DNA from: Sistotremastrum niveocremeum HHB9708 | Lineage: Eukaryota; Basidiomycota; Agaricomycetes; Sistotremastrales; Sistotremastraceae | Assembly: GCA_001630475.1 (NCBI GenBank) | Contig: KV419420.1 | Location: forward strand, 1-64,000 | DNA length: 64,000 bases | Reading direction: 5' to 3' | Part shown: piece by piece, positions 21,353 to 34,961 of the stretch | How positions within the stretch are numbered: the stretch's first letter is position 1 | How the letters are laid out: each line of letters opens with the position of its first letter | The notes under the pieces: model-generated | Databases searched by the model: none | What the model saw: the letters and a program-made list of their open reading frames with translations, nothing else | What the model was told of the DNA's origin: nothing | Translations under genes and position numbers: made by a program

Positions 21353-24014
21353 CTATACTTTGGAATTCAATATTGGCCGAATACCGGATCCATCCCGTCC
21401 CATCAAATCGACCTCCTCACTCCGCTTCATACGCGTATCAAACCCGTTTCTCCCTAGCGGACTAACACCCTCCGGCAATGCTGGTGATTCCGAAGCCTCC
21501 ACTCCATTATCTCGAGGTCCCGATCCACTTTCAAAACTCAATTCCGGCAATCTTGAGTGCATTGGATCGTCGAAGAAAGATGTTCCGGAGTAATACCCCC
21601 GAGCCCGTGCCTCTGTGTATGCTTCAGAGTCCGGACGAGGCCTTGACGACGTTTCCGACGACCTCACATTCGGAAACGTGAACGCAGAAGTTGTCGGTCG
21701 AGTTGGTGGAGGCGACGTCGGAGTTCTCGGAGATCGCAAGGCGTACTCCGACGGCGTCATGGGCGAGAACATATTGAAGAGTTCTTCAACACTTGTCGTA
21801 TGAGGTGTTCGAGGCGAAGGTGGGGGTGGGGATTGTTCTGCAACTATCCGAAAACTTCGCGGTGCTCGAGGAGGTCGAGGACCACGAGGTGAAATTGGTG
21901 AACGTGGTGTACGAGGCGATAGCGGTAGAGTTGGTGAGAGCGGAGGTGGATCGATCAATGCATCGCGGTTTTGTGGAAGCATGAGTGGAATCTCAGCCTC
22001 GGTTCTCGCAGCTTCCGCCGAAGATGTAGTAGGAATATCACGGATGTACGGATGGAAGGACGATCCGGACTTCTCCATAATTGGCGTGACCATCTCAAAA
22101 TCATCGTCCACGAGCTCACTCGTTCTCCCAACACCGGATCTTCCTTCAACACCTCCTCTCGACTTCTGTTCATCGTCACAAATCCCTTGATCACTTTTCC
22201 CTTCTCCCTCCTCTTCGCTTCTCAAATCCGGAATTGGCGGCAGCTTCTGCATCGGTGGCGGCAGTCTTGGCGGTACTTGATTCGCAATAAGACTCCTACT
22301 AGACGGCGAAAGACTCCTCGAAGGAGAAAGAGGAGATACCACATTTCCAATAACAATCGCAGTCGGTCTCGCAGCTACCGAAGGACCAGGTACGTGATTC
22401 GGATTCGGATCCGGAGTCGTATTCCGAGACTGCGATTCAGATTCGAGAATCGCCGACAACGGCGGTAGATGCTGCGAGAATGAAGATGTTGCGAATGACG
22501 ATTTGCGCGACGAATAGATCGATGTGTCGATATTCGGTAGAGGAGGAAGAGGGCCAGTAGGAATTGGAGGAAGATCACGAGACACGGGTCTCATAATTCC
22601 TCTCGGTCCTCGTATAGACGGAGGCGGTCTTGGAGTTAATGGGATGACGCGCGATGTCGAAGGAATGGAAGGTGTAACAGCAGGGTCCGGTACTGGATTC
22701 GACTCGAAGTCGGGCATGTTGATATCCAGCACCGATCCTTTACCCGAACTCGTCGCTGCTTTCGACGAAACAGAGGCATCGGTACCCGCTCTAGCCCTAA
22801 CACTCTCGGATTTCGCACTATCCCTCTCCCCCGACTCGATATCCGAATCCGACCCATTCACCACCACAAAGTTTCCCCTCTCCATCTCTCCGCTTTCTAC
22901 CCCTTTCCCAGACGATCTCGACTCAGATTCCGTGAAAGGGAAAGGCTGGATGATCTTCGCAACACCCAAACTTGAATCATCCACCATCGTCACACTGTCA
23001 GCTCTCCACTTTTCGAGAGCCCGCTTCTCTCCTTTACTCCGATACCGACGCAGATATCCTCCACGAATGCACCAGATATAAAGACCAATGGTCAGCGCGA
23101 CCACGAGTAGACACCCAATGACAAGGCTGAATGTGACAGCCGCGCGATCAAGGACCGCTGGGGGGTTCGACGGAGTTGGCGAGGAACTAGAAGCCGAGAC
23201 CGACGACGAAGATGCGAATTGTGAATTAACTGTAGAGCTCAGTGATGTTGATGGCGTTGACGAGGAGACACTTGTTGGACTGGTAGACTTGGCGGATTGC
23301 GAGACAGTGGTGTTCGGAATGGTCATTGGGATGTTTGTGAGATTGAGATCTCCCGGCATTCCGAGTGGTGATTGAGACGGCATCCTAAAGCTGCACAAAG
23401 TCAGACGAATTCATCCAACGAAGAGCAATAGACGACGAAAAACGTACATGACGGAATCAAGAAAGAATTTCGCATTATTACTTGAAGGTAGTACATCAAG
23501 AACGAGGTTATGTTGTTTAAGAGGATCGATATCGTGAAGTGCTGCACATGTAACGACTTGCACAGTCGACGGTGAAGGTGGAGGAGTTATGAAGGTAGAG
23601 AGAGAGGCAGAATCGAGGGATAGGGTGATGGTGGATTGGGTGGCTGGATTGTTATTCAGAAGACATTGAATGAAGACATCCGTTGCATCTGTCGGACTGG
23701 TCAAGAAATAACCTGATCCTAATGAGCAGAAACTCACTGAAGAATGTGACCGAAACCTGTCCGGACGTCGCAGACGAGACCGTATTTTGGAAAGCTAGGC
23801 CTTGTGCGACCGGCTGCTGTAACCAAGACCCATTGTAAACGAGTGCACTATCGCGGTCGTCGATTGTAAGATTGGAGAATACGGTTCCCGAAGGAAATTG
23901 AAGCGCGGATGATGTGGTAGTGGAAGAACGGATGACTTGAGGTGCACCAGCAGCGAAAGTGAATATCGACAGAAATATAAATAAAAGCATAGAGCGATTG
24001 GGTGCCAGCACCAT
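21353..24014 (-). CDS. Single-pass membrane protein with Ser/Thr-rich ectodomain
   Basis: The start at 24014 gives a signal peptide (MLLFIFLSIFTFAAGAP). Exon 1 holds a short ectodomain with the motif NLTIDDRDSALVYNGSW, which recurs in basidiomycete membrane proteins of this architecture. An intron (GTGAGT to GACAG, 49 bp, near 23690-23740) joins VTFF to NATDVFIQC, and a second joins FLDSV to FRMPSQS at about 23400-23440. There follow a Ser/Thr stalk, one transmembrane helix (FSLVIGCLLVVALTIGLYIW), a basic stop-transfer (RRYRSKGEKR) and a cytoplasmic tail of about 500 residues rich in Pro and Ser. It resembles fungal wall-sensor-like proteins in layout only. Function is unknown; a glycosylated surface protein is the safest reading. 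Confidence 0.8.
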
Positions 24015-25639
24015 ACGGAATGACCAGGCTATGGTCTCATACACGAGCCCTCCGCGTCCTACCAACACTCAGCCAGAAATCGAGAGGAGGATGACGGTTC
24101 GGGATGAGCTAGAATCATCGCTCATCAAGGAGGTGACCCAGGAATGTGGCCGCGGACGGGATCATTTCTGTTGCTTTTCGTTGTCGTTGGCGACGACGAT
24201 GATGGCGAGAGCATTTGAAACTCCGACATCCTCTTAGGGAAGCCTTCATGCCGAGCTGATAAGCAGATCAGGCACGTTTCGTATCCATGTCCAAGAAATG
24301 TTCGGAATGAAGTATATACAGTCAGTCAACGATCTGGATCCAAACATACCGGCCGAATGCCCATACGCTGCCTGCCTTGAGATCTTTCCACAACCTGTCC
24401 CATTTTCTTTTTCAGCGTACTGACGATTACTCGCCTTCGATCAACCACATCCGCCTTTCGTGATCGTTTGTCATCCTTCTTATCCTGTGTCTTCAGCCAT
24501 CATTCTCGAAAGCAGAACACCGCTCTGGAATACAGCCACTTTTAGGGATCCTGAGTCACTTCTCGATAACATCGTCTTCACGAAGGTACATTCTTTATTG
24601 AGCATTCGAAACGATGATCAGAATTGGCCTTGCCGTCTTCTACTTTGGGATGGCGCCAAATGGAGAGGCAGATAAGTCGACCGACGATCCTTCCCAAGTA
24701 CGTTGATCTCATCAATCACCCGGTCGCACTACCGAACTTCTAGACATCCATCGACCATCATCAGTGAATCACGTTGCCCGAGAAGCTTACCTCGTTCAAC
24801 GACGTAGAATCTCCTGAGTTGTCCGGTCGTCCACGAGGACTGATTGTCAGTTGTCTTCGTCGAGATCATGGCTCTCCTCTCGTTTGCACGAATTATCTGG
24901 CGGTCGGCGTACGCTCTACAAATCCAATCCTCTCAGATTGGTAGCAGACATCTCTCGAATCGACGTTCACTATTGCCGACGTCTTTTAATCCAGTAATCC
25001 TCATGGTATCGACGTAGAGTCACAGCTATCTTCAATATTTTCTTCCGCCGTAATCATTCTATTCCAGATCTTTCTCCCCACGAAATCGACTATCATTCAA
25101 CGACCTGTTCAGCACCTCCTCCAAACGAAACACTGGTACAGCCTCCAGACTGTTTCACCTCGCGACCCCGACCTCTGCACAGGAATCTCGACATGATATC
25201 GAACGCTTCACTCGTAGCACGACCGTCGTGGTAGAAATTGCGTCTGTGTGAAATCAACGTGAGATACTTTAGATTGCACCGTCTGGTATCACAACCGTCC
25301 ATATTCTGTTCAAATATTAACGTCTACGCGACTTGCATGAATCAATTCATTCAAACAGTCTGCTGTGCAATCGGTCTTGTTACTTTCACACCTAACAACG
25401 TCAACCGCCAGTTATCAGGAATCATCACGAAAGCGATTTCGATTGCGGAGGATATAAATAGATACACTTAACAAATCCAAGCTACAGTGTAATTTTTGGG
25501 TATTCGGAAATACAGTGAGAGAAAGAAAAGGAACGCAGAGAACAGACGAGAACGAGATAAACAAGACAAAACAGGACATGTGCTCCAATAATTATATCGA
25601 GGACAAAGCATGAAAACGTAGCAAATATAGATGAGTTGA
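24015..25639. other. Intergenic, nothing recognised
   Basis: The region separates a gene reading leftwards from 24014 and the 3' end of the SET3-like gene. It should hold the membrane-protein promoter. No gene, RNA or repeat was recognised. Confidence 0.4.
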
Positions 25640-28600
25640 TCACCACCGACGGTTACGATCACGGTCGCGTTCTCGATCTTTCTCGCGGTCTCTCTCCGTC
25701 TCCCTCTCCCCAAAAGGTCGAGACCAATTCGGAGGTGTTAAAGGAGGAGGTCGTCGATATCCAGGGGTAGTTGGAGGACCGACAGGAGGAGGAGGAAGAC
25801 CCGATGAAGACGCGGCTAGGCGAAGCGCCCGAGGACCAGACGGAGGCGGCTTCGCTGGAGTAGAGTTTAGTTTCGGAGGCATAGCCATCTTCGAGGAACG
25901 CGGACCAGTCGGAGGTGAACGCGGACGATTCAGCCCTTTCCCATACCGAAAGAGATCGGGCGTTATGTGTTGACGTGGAGGAGAATTGGCTATGATTTCT
26001 CCATCTTCGGCCGCATCTCGAGTTTTATCAATCAGTTTTGAGAATGGGGGAGTTGTCGGTTCCGGAGTAGGGGTGGAAAGGGCATTTGCTGAGCTAATCA
26101 TCGATGACACGGTGGGCATTGTCTTGAGCAAATCCTGCAACGAAGGAGCATGTTTCGTGGGAAGAGACGACATCCAGCCCCCGGGGGAGACTGGGTTTGG
26201 ATCCCATGCAGGAGGATTTGAACTTGAGCCGGGATGTGAATGAGAGAGTCGAGGAGAATGACTCGACGGTTCGACATGATGATCGTGAGAGATGATGCTA
26301 TCGGACGACTTCGAAAAACCCGGAGGAAGCGACGCAACACCTGACGATGGCTGATATATCGCGCCATCACGAGTATGATTGGGTTGGGGAGCTGCTTTCG
26401 CGGCGAGGAACTGACGGAAGACGGGGTCGTCTTTCAATCTGGACGGTAACCCGATCGTCTGAGGGACTGCATCAGAAAGAACAGGTTGAGGGCTCTCTGA
26501 CTTGGGGATCACATCGAACGGTACTTTCTGCGGAGGTACGTGAGATGATGATACGGGATTCAACTCTGGTTGCGGTGCAGCCACGTTCTGGTCCAACACA
26601 GAAGAAGCGCTCGATGGCATGATCACGTGATTAGAAGCCGCAAGCGGCGTCGATGTCGGAGGAGTCGCAGATTTGGCGAGCGATGGAGACGAAGGAGGGA
26701 TAGGAGCAGAGCGCAGCGGAGGAACCATCGCTGGGATCTTTTCGACAGGAGGATGGTCTGAAGGTGAAACGACGGCCGTTTGCGAAGTCTCGGAGGGAGC
26801 AATCGTAATACCCAAACCCTGAACCTCTTCCGTATGATGCTCTACTTCTTCCGGCGGATGAGTGCCAGTAGGTGTAGGAAGAGTTTGAGCGCGCCGTTTC
26901 TTCCACTCTGCGAATGACGTCTTGGCCCTCCGTGGTGCTGGCGAACTGACGGATTCCGCTTCAGCATCCCGAGTCGCCGACGAAGGCGATATCAGAGGAT
27001 TGACAACGTCCGGAGATGAGATAGCTTGATCGAGCGTGTTCGGGAAGTAACCATCCGGAGAGCGTGACGATGTAATGGGACTCGGAGAATGCACTGCCTT
27101 CGTCGGCGACTTCGGTGCGGGAGATGCAGTATGACGTACGCCATCATCGTGGGTGGAGGGTGAAGCTGATCCAGAGCCTTCCAAACGTGTTGGGACTCTT
27201 TTATGCGGAATAGTCGTAGAGACTGCTCGCGGAGCCTTGGAAGGGTTGACATCCGGTCCAGCCATGTCCACGTCAAGTTCGTCTCGGAGAAGGGAAGCAA
27301 GGCTGAAACGACGGTAGTCATGTCCGGAGGCTTGAATTTTGGGAGTAGGCGGATGTGTTGAGATCGGCAATGGCGAAGGAGCTATGGCCGCCACCGTCAG
27401 CGAACGTTCAGGATGTCGGACTGGAGAGGACTTACATCGTTGAAGTGGTGCGTTTTGCCCTCCGTGATTATTGACACCATTGACAACAGACCGGTCATCG
27501 ACATCCATCACATCCGCTTCCACCTCGCCCTCTTCCAAAGCTTCCTCAGCCTTCTGCGACTTCTGTGTCTGAGTCTCAAGTCGCTTCGCAGCAGCCACTT
27601 CCGCTTCCAGACGAATCCGTTCCGCTTCTTGTTGACGTGCTCGTTCGCGCTCGATAGCCTCCTGTCTCGCCTTCTCCTGAGCTTGCACGATCTCGAATAA
27701 TCGTCTTTTCTCCTCTTCCTCTCTCTGAGCCTCGAGCGCCATTCGCCTTTCTCTCTCCGCAGCAGCTTGACGTTCCGCTAGCTCGCGTGCATCAGCTTCA
27801 GCCTGGACTCTCTCCCTTTCAATCCTCTCCTGCTCCTCCTTCGCTCGCTGCTCTATCTCCACTCGAATCCTCTCCTCCTCCTGCAGACGAAGTTCTTCGG
27901 CGACCTTCCGAGCCCTCTCCTCTTCCTCAGCTCTACGTCTCGCGTCTTCTTCCTCCGCTTTCCGTCTCGCCTCCGCTTCTTCGGCAATTTTCCTAGCCTC
28001 TTCTTCTGCAGCGATCCTCCGAGCCTCCTCTTCTGCAGCAATCCTCATAGCCTCCTCTTCTTCAGCTCTCTGCCTTGCCTCCTCCTCCTCAGCTCTCTTC
28101 TTCGCCTCCGCCTCCGCAGCTTCAGCCTCCAACTTCCTCTTCGCCTCCGCTTCCTCCTCCAATTTCCGTTTAACCTCAGCTTCAGCCTCTAATTTCCGCT
28201 TAGCTTCAGCTTCAGCCTCTGCGATAGCAGCTTCCTGTTTCTCCCGCGCAACTCTCAGCGTCTCGGCTTTCTCCTTCATCCACTGTTTCCTCATCTTCGG
28301 CGGTAAAGTCTCCATCCCAGGCGTTGACTTTCGGATTGTCGTTGCTGACTGCGACGGGGGAGCAATATCCGGTACGGGCTTTACAAGAACAGCAGGTGAA
28401 TTCGGGAAAGGGGATGCTTGGACGCCTTTAGCGCTCGTCGTCGTAGGCTTCGGTGTGACGTGAGGCCGCGAACCATTAACTTCAGGCGTAGGACTCCGAA
28501 GATGGCTCCCGTCAACGCGTCTCGGAAGATCCGAAGTCGATCGCATAGGACTGGAGGCTGGCTGAACGGTGACCAACGGCATCTGTCGAATGATAGGAGA

Positions 28601-30675
28601 GGGAGTAACAGTCGCACTTCGCGGTGGACTCGTAGCTGCGGAAAGGTTGGACGTATGTGAGTGATTTCCATTCCTTTGCATCGAATGACCGCCAACAAGA
28701 TGCATGGGCATCTTCTCCAACCGACGTTGTTCGCGAGCACGGATATCGTCAGGCACCTCTTCTTCAACAGGCTCTCCATTTCGCATCAGCGTCGCACCAC
28801 CTTTCCCGTTCTCCTTCGTGGTCACCCCACGTTGTACGCCCACCAAAGGACCAAGATTGGGCTTCGGCTTTCGGGAAGTCGGAGTAGGGGGAGGTGATTC
28901 ACGATCTTCGACGAAGGCGGTCATTTGATAGAGGGCGCAGTCACGAGATGGACCACATGCACAGGATTGAAATGAAGAAGAAAGTGAATGAATGAAAGCT
29001 GACATCGTACGCTTCAATCGCCGTCTGCAAAATAGGCGCTCAGGGGTCATATATAAAAGGAAGCGAACGAGCGAACGTACCGATGAGCAACTTGCTTCCC
29101 TTCGTATCTCGCATCAATCACACTGTGCAGCTGATGAACGACATGCCCATCATCCCATTCCCATCCCAAAACAATCTCTTCTCCGACCTTCAGCTCCCTC
29201 GTCGCAAATAATGCAAACCCCACTTCATCAGCTTTATCCACCTGACCATTGACATGTTGATCGCCATTTGCTACCGGTGGTGGATCTGTGCAGATGACAG
29301 GCCGTACTACAGCGTTCGGATGACAACCTTTCCTCGCCCATCTGCCGTCGTTACCAGCACGACGAGCGTCGAGAGCGAGATCAGGGAGTAATCGAACGTA
29401 CGGCTTCGGTAAGCCCGTACTGGGATAAGCATTGAGAGGATCGGAGAGATATGTCGAAGAGGGGGTGATTTCTGACGTGTACGGCGTGAGAAGGGAAGCA
29501 TTAGGCGCCGGCGATCGCGTATGAAGTGTGTAGGTAGGCGGTCGCAGAAAATCCGGGGTAGTAGAATTTTCGCCATGTCGAAGAAAGGCATTAGGAGGCA
29601 TTGAGGGAGGTTTGGGAATAATGATAGGTACAGAGGTCGATATTGGCGATAACAAAGCACTGGGAGGGTCAGGGCCGTCAATGTCGATTTGTTCTTCAGT
29701 GTCGTCGTCGTCGACGCTAGGATCCCATAATGCACTGGTCACACGAGGGGATTTCGTGGGTGACCGACGAGCCATCGTACGCAGGATAGGTCGAGCCTGA
29801 TCGGACACGATGTTGTCGTTGATGGGAATATATCCTGATTTCCATGGCGTCGTGGGAGGTGGTGGTTCTGACGGCGTCGGCGGGACTGAGACAGGCTGAG
29901 GTTGGGGTGGTAGAGCAATAGTGCTTGGTCTCCTAGGCTTCCGTTTCTTTCTCTCCTTCTCCTGCGCTTTCTCTTTCTCAACTCGCTCCTTCTCCCTCAA
30001 CATCTCGGCCTCCTTTTCCCTCGCTCTCGCCAATATCGACGCTTTCTCCTGAGCAAGGATTCGAGAGTTGTGATACGACACATGATCGCAGTTCTGACAC
30101 TTCCAAGTATCAGGTGCAACGTCAGAGTTAGGAACTCCAACGCACGAGCCATGAAACCATAGCCCACATTTATCGCATGCGATCATAAAGGAACCAATAT
30201 CCTGATTATCTCCACATATGCATCCAATGTCGTTATTGCCGCCTGAACTCGGCATAGTATTCGTAGGAGGAGGTAAAGGTTGCGGTGGAGGCAAAGGAGG
30301 GGGAGGGGGCAGCATCTGTTGCATTTGTTGCATTGTCTGTGGTGGCGGTGACATCCTCTTTCTCTTCCCCAATCCCGACGACGAGCTCATCCCATTCCCT
30401 CCATATCCACCATCCAACGGCGGCTGAGGCTCAGGTACCCTCGAATCAAGCTCAGGTCTCCAATATTCTTTCCTAGGAATTATTGGCGGGAGTCGCTCGT
30501 AATCGTTGAGGGTCTGGATGTGATGGATCGACGGGAGCTGGAGGGTGGATTGACGCTGGGGAAGTGGGGGCGTTCGTGGTAATAAATTCAGCGCCGTCTG
30601 GTTGTCGTGCGTCGGGTGGAAAGGCGGGAAGGCGGCGTACGCGCTGGGGCGGGATGGCCCAGCACGTCGATCCAT
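25640..30675 (-). CDS. SET3: SET3-like PHD and SET domain protein with long coiled-coil tail
   Basis: The PHD finger lies at about residues 151-197 (CICGDNQDIG, ACDKCGLWFHGSC, WKCQNC), followed by a basic coiled coil and a SET domain near residues 430-540 (FATRELKVGEEIVLGWEW). A 56-bp intron (29080-29025) joins GKQVAHR to RRLKRTMSAF, and the next exon carries SCACGPSRDCAL, a cysteine motif that follows the SET domain in basidiomycete SET3-like proteins. The two exons sum to 4980 nt, or 1659 residues; a 54-bp in-frame segment near 27380-27434 (GTAAGT to CATAG) may also be an intron. Residues after the motif form a long Ala/Glu/Arg/Lys coiled coil (AEAKRKLEAEAE), then a Pro/Ser-rich end. In yeast, Set3 is the scaffold of the Set3C histone deacetylase complex and reads H3K4 methylation through its PHD finger; that role here is inferred. 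Start chosen at MDRRAGPSRPS. Confidence 0.85.
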
Positions 30676-32586
30676 CGACGACGACGCTGATAAAGGTACA
30701 CAAACAATGACAAACAACAAATTTCTTTGACCAAGCGACCGCGAGCGATTCGTCATCCAACTTTCAATGTCGGATACTTGAACATCCTGAAGCATTCAAG
30801 ACTGAAATAGTTGGTCAAAATTGCTGAACATTCTGTCGTCTTCAAGAGAGAGCTGGGCTTAGTCAGTGCGTTAGGCAAATTTCGTTCTTTTTCACGACGC
30901 CTTGGATATCGTAGAGTGGGCTGTCTACCACGGCATGGATATCAAGTTGTCTTTAATGTCCTCTTACCCGTTTGCATAGCGCATGAGACTCATTCTCAGC
31001 TTTACCGATCACTAATTCGGGCTAGCTCAGTCGAGTCGACGCTTTCGGTCACACGCTCAGTCTCCGTGGTTTTGATGATCACTCCTGGGGATACGTTCTA
31101 ATGTCCGTCAGGCGGTCTTTTCTCAGAAGCTTTCCGAGATGATCCTACATATATCAATAATCACCTCTCACCTCCCGCTCTGGTTTTGCGAACATCGAGT
31201 TTTGGGCGCCTATTCTACTTCGTCGACACGATATCAAATTCTACGACTTGACTTAGCAAGCTTGATTGCTGGCAAGTCATCCCATGGTTGTTTTGGGCTC
31301 CATCTCTCAAAAGACCGCCCATATATTCAGTCACTTCAATATCCCTCTCCGGCAGCGATTTAGACGACACGGCGGCTGGAATTTCTCGATTTTTCGACTT
31401 TTCAAATCGTTCAAGTATTCTATCCCCTTCAAATCCACGCTAAATCAGCTCTTTGAAATCAGTTCTCCGCTCGAAACGTGTGAATCACATCGACACCTGA
31501 CTCTGTACCATTCGTTTCCTCTCATGGTGCATCATTTTTTGGATCAGTTTGAGACTCGCTATGTCTTTCTGAATTCTGTCTCAGACTCACGATCGATGCA
31601 TCCGGAAACGAATTTATGGATGCTACGATAACTATCAACGGTACCAAAAAATCTTCATAATCATAATATTGCATGGCCTTAACCCAAACTCTGCATGGTA
31701 TGACATCGAAGTCGAAGCTATCGTCCACTTGAACGCTGTGTCATGCGCACGGAGAAGATTGACCTCATATGCATATGGTTCTCCAAATGTCCAGCAAAGC
31801 ACTTCCTGTTCCGTGATTTTCGATGATTTCCTGTCGAGCGCTTAGCCCTTGAGCTCGAGGTCATGCTCGGTCATATTTGATCCCCGTAGCCATACGATCC
31901 TCGATGGAAAAAAGAAATCAGGACGCTACGACCAGTGTCTTCGACTCCGTCGTCGAAGAGACGAAAATGGCGGAGCTGTCGGTAATTGCCGATCATCCTT
32001 TTCTGTCATCCTCCATCAAAGCAAAACTGGCGTTTACGACACCGTTGGCTGAGCCTCCTCTGATTAATTCGATCGATTTCCTGGTTTTGGTTACTTCTGC
32101 AGCGTTGTCACCTCTAGCGATATTAATTATCTCCTTTCACTGAGTAACCCCTCATGGAGCGCCCCTCGTGAAGCGAGAAGCCCAGGCTGCATCCAGCGAC
32201 GCTCTCGGCGTTGCTGACCTCCAACAACAACACAGACGCTCCGTCCGCATGGTTCTTTCGTCGCTCTCGTCCATTCCGTCCCACAAGGCACTTCCTCTCC
32301 ATCCGCTCACCCAATCGTGCATTGCCTTTGATAAGAGGACCCAGTCACATGGCGATCTCCGGAAGCAAGATAAGCTCCTTTCTTGGCTACGATCCTCACT
32401 AAGAAACGTGTGGGTGATCAAACAGAAGGCCGCGGCTCATTCAAAGCGCTTCTGTCGGACAATGGAAGAAAAACCTGACCGTGCTGGTGCTGTAATGGAA
32501 CCATATGATGGTTCATCGGGTGCCTTCGTCACCGTGCGGTGTATAAATTCGTGGTCTCTAGACTCTCTTCACTCAAGTTCCCCACC
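30676..32586. other. Divergent intergenic region between SET3-like and carboxypeptidase genes
   Basis: This 1.9-kb segment lies between two divergently transcribed genes and presumably carries both promoters. A TATAAAT box on the plus strand at about 32541-32547 precedes the carboxypeptidase start by some 45 bp. No coding region was supported. Confidence 0.45.
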
Positions 32587-34757
32587 ATGATCTCCTTACG
32601 GTTGCTCTCCCTACTCTTACTCTGCATTCCGTCGTCGGTCCTATCCAAAGAGATTCCCGTCGTCAACGGAGCTCTTGGTGGAGTCCGAGAAAAGCCCTCG
32701 TCGACAACCAATCCGAAAGTGAAACTCGCAACTTCACCTCAGGTATCAGGTACTCCGGTAGCAGGAAAGCTGCGATACGTGAAGAATTCGGGTGTTTGTG
32801 GTAAGCTCCTTAGTTTCGACTCCTTGTCTTTCCGCTCAACGAAATTCACAGAAACGACTCCAAATGTCTTCCAAGCTTCCGGATATGCTGATCTCACTAC
32901 CTCCCAAAGCATGTGGTAAGTGTACACCGCGAAATTGAGTCCGGTGTTGTCTAATCCGAGATAGGTTCTGGTTCTTTGCTGCTCGCACAAATCCCAGCAC
33001 CGCACCTCTCGCCATCTGGCTTAACGGCGGGGTAAGCTCCACACGCTGTGTTTTGTATCTGTCTCCGAGAATCTCATCCACAATCAGCCTGGTTCCTCGT
33101 CAATGATTGGGCTTTTCCAAGAGAATGGGGTTGGTGTTCTCGATTACGTCATCACTGATCGACCGATCGTCTGACTTCTTCTGTAGCCTTGTCGCATAAA
33201 CACCGACAAGAAGACTGTCAGCCTTAATCCTTACTCGTGGAATACCAATGCGAACATGTGCGCACCTTTTTCTTCTCGTATCCCCAGTACTTCAACTTAC
33301 GTAATAATCAGGTTATATATTGATCAACCAAGTGATTAATTCGCCCGCCGAACACAATCAATTCAACTAACATGCGTATGTTCAGTCGGTGTTGGGTTCT
33401 CGCACGGAACCCTGACCGTTTCCGGCGCGAAGCAAGCGGCAGCTGCAGTCTGGCAAATGCTTCAAATATTCTTCAAAGACCCGACGTTCTCAGCCTATGC
33501 TACGAACCCGTTCGCGATCTGGACTGAATCGTAAATCACATTCGGCTCCCTCATTCCTGGATTTATTAACGGTGAATGACTTAGCTACGGCGGACATTAT
33601 GGACCGGCTTTCGCAAAGTAAGTCTTAGTCCCAACATCGGATTCACCGTCATGATGTTCCTTTCCAGCTACTTCCTTCAGCAGAACGCTGCCATTAAAGC
33701 TGGAACTCTCTCAGGCATCACTATCAACCTCAAAACTCTCGGCGTCGGAAACGGTTTGACTGTATGTTCTCTTCTCTGCGCACCCATCACACCCTAATCG
33801 CCATTCAGGACCCCCTTTCGCAATACCCCCAATACATGGTCTACGCCGCGTCCAACCCTTACCGTCAAATCGTCTCCAACTCCGTCATCACTAAAGCCAA
33901 CACCTCGTACTATAAATCGGGAGGCTGTCAATCCCAGATCCAAAACTGCTACAAAACCGGGTCAACTTCAACTTGCTCGAACGCTCAGAGCTACTGCAAC
34001 AACAACATCCTCAGTCCTCTCGCAGGAAGCGTTGACGTCTACGACGTCCGACAGCCCAGCAACGACCCTTATCCTCCCGATCTTACCAGCTATCTCACTT
34101 CTTCCGCCGTGACGTGAGATCCATATCGTGCTGACATATTTTCGGGAAGCTTAAGTCTCTGGATGTAGATCGAAGATCGGATCTGAAGCCACGTGGCAAG
34201 AAACGAATGATGACGTGTACGACAACTTCGCCAATACCGGTGACTGGATGCTCAACTCAGCTCCCGACCTGGAAGCCGTCATCAACGCTGGAGTGAGTGT
34301 TTCTAGATCCTCTCTACTTCAAATTGATCTCACGACCAAATTTCGTTACTCAGGTCCGCACCGTTCTCTACGACGGCGATGCCGATTACATCCTCAACTA
34401 TAAGGGCTACGAAGCTATGGTAAGTGCCCACTCAAATGAATGAACGTAACACTGATATTGGTCCAGATCTCGAACCTTGTGACTTCGTTCTCATCGAGTT
34501 ACAACTCACAAGCTTTCGCCACCTACACAGTCGCCGGTCATGCCGCCGGTTTATTCAAGAACGCCGGGACCTTCTCTTACGTGAGGATTTACGGCGCCGG
34601 ACATGAAGTACGTATCATATTTTCTTGCGACAATGACATATTTGATTGATTTTGTCATTAGGTGCCCGCGTACAACTATACCGGTCTGGCTGTTGGTCAA
34701 GCTGCTCTTCAATTCTTTACACAGGCAATGAGCGGTGGACCCTTGACTTCGACCTGA
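32587..34757 (+). CDS. Secreted serine carboxypeptidase (peptidase family S10)
   Basis: The start at 32587 gives a signal peptide (MISLRLLSLLLLCIPSSVLS). About ten exons with 45-60-bp introns join to the S10 hallmarks: the substrate-binding loop LNGGPGSSSMIGLFQENGP, the nucleophile in WTESYGGHYGPAF (split by an intron at about 33531-33583), the catalytic Asp in LYDGDADYILNY and the catalytic His in IYGAGHEVPAY. All triad residues are present, so an active enzyme is expected. Family members release C-terminal amino acids from peptides in the vacuole or outside the cell; there is no retention signal here, which favours secretion. It is tail-to-tail with the AA8-CBM1 gene, with 204 bp between the stop codons. 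Confidence 0.92.
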
Positions 34758-34961
34758 GGGGAAAGAAATTGATTTAAATAAGGGAATATAAATGGTTCCT
34801 TGGTCTGGTTGAATTATTTGTAGAACAGTAAATCAAACAAAGTTCAGATTTAAATGCTTCCGTGGCGTTCATCTTGGCCTGATCAACGAGCATGTTTTCG
34901 GCGATGTATATCATTCTACACGAAAGAACACAGTACATTCTCCGTCCGGATACTATGCGAT

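Noticed and set aside
30218-30427. Glycine/cysteine-rich plus-strand frame
   Set aside because: It is the antisense of the proline-rich and PHD region of the SET3-like gene.
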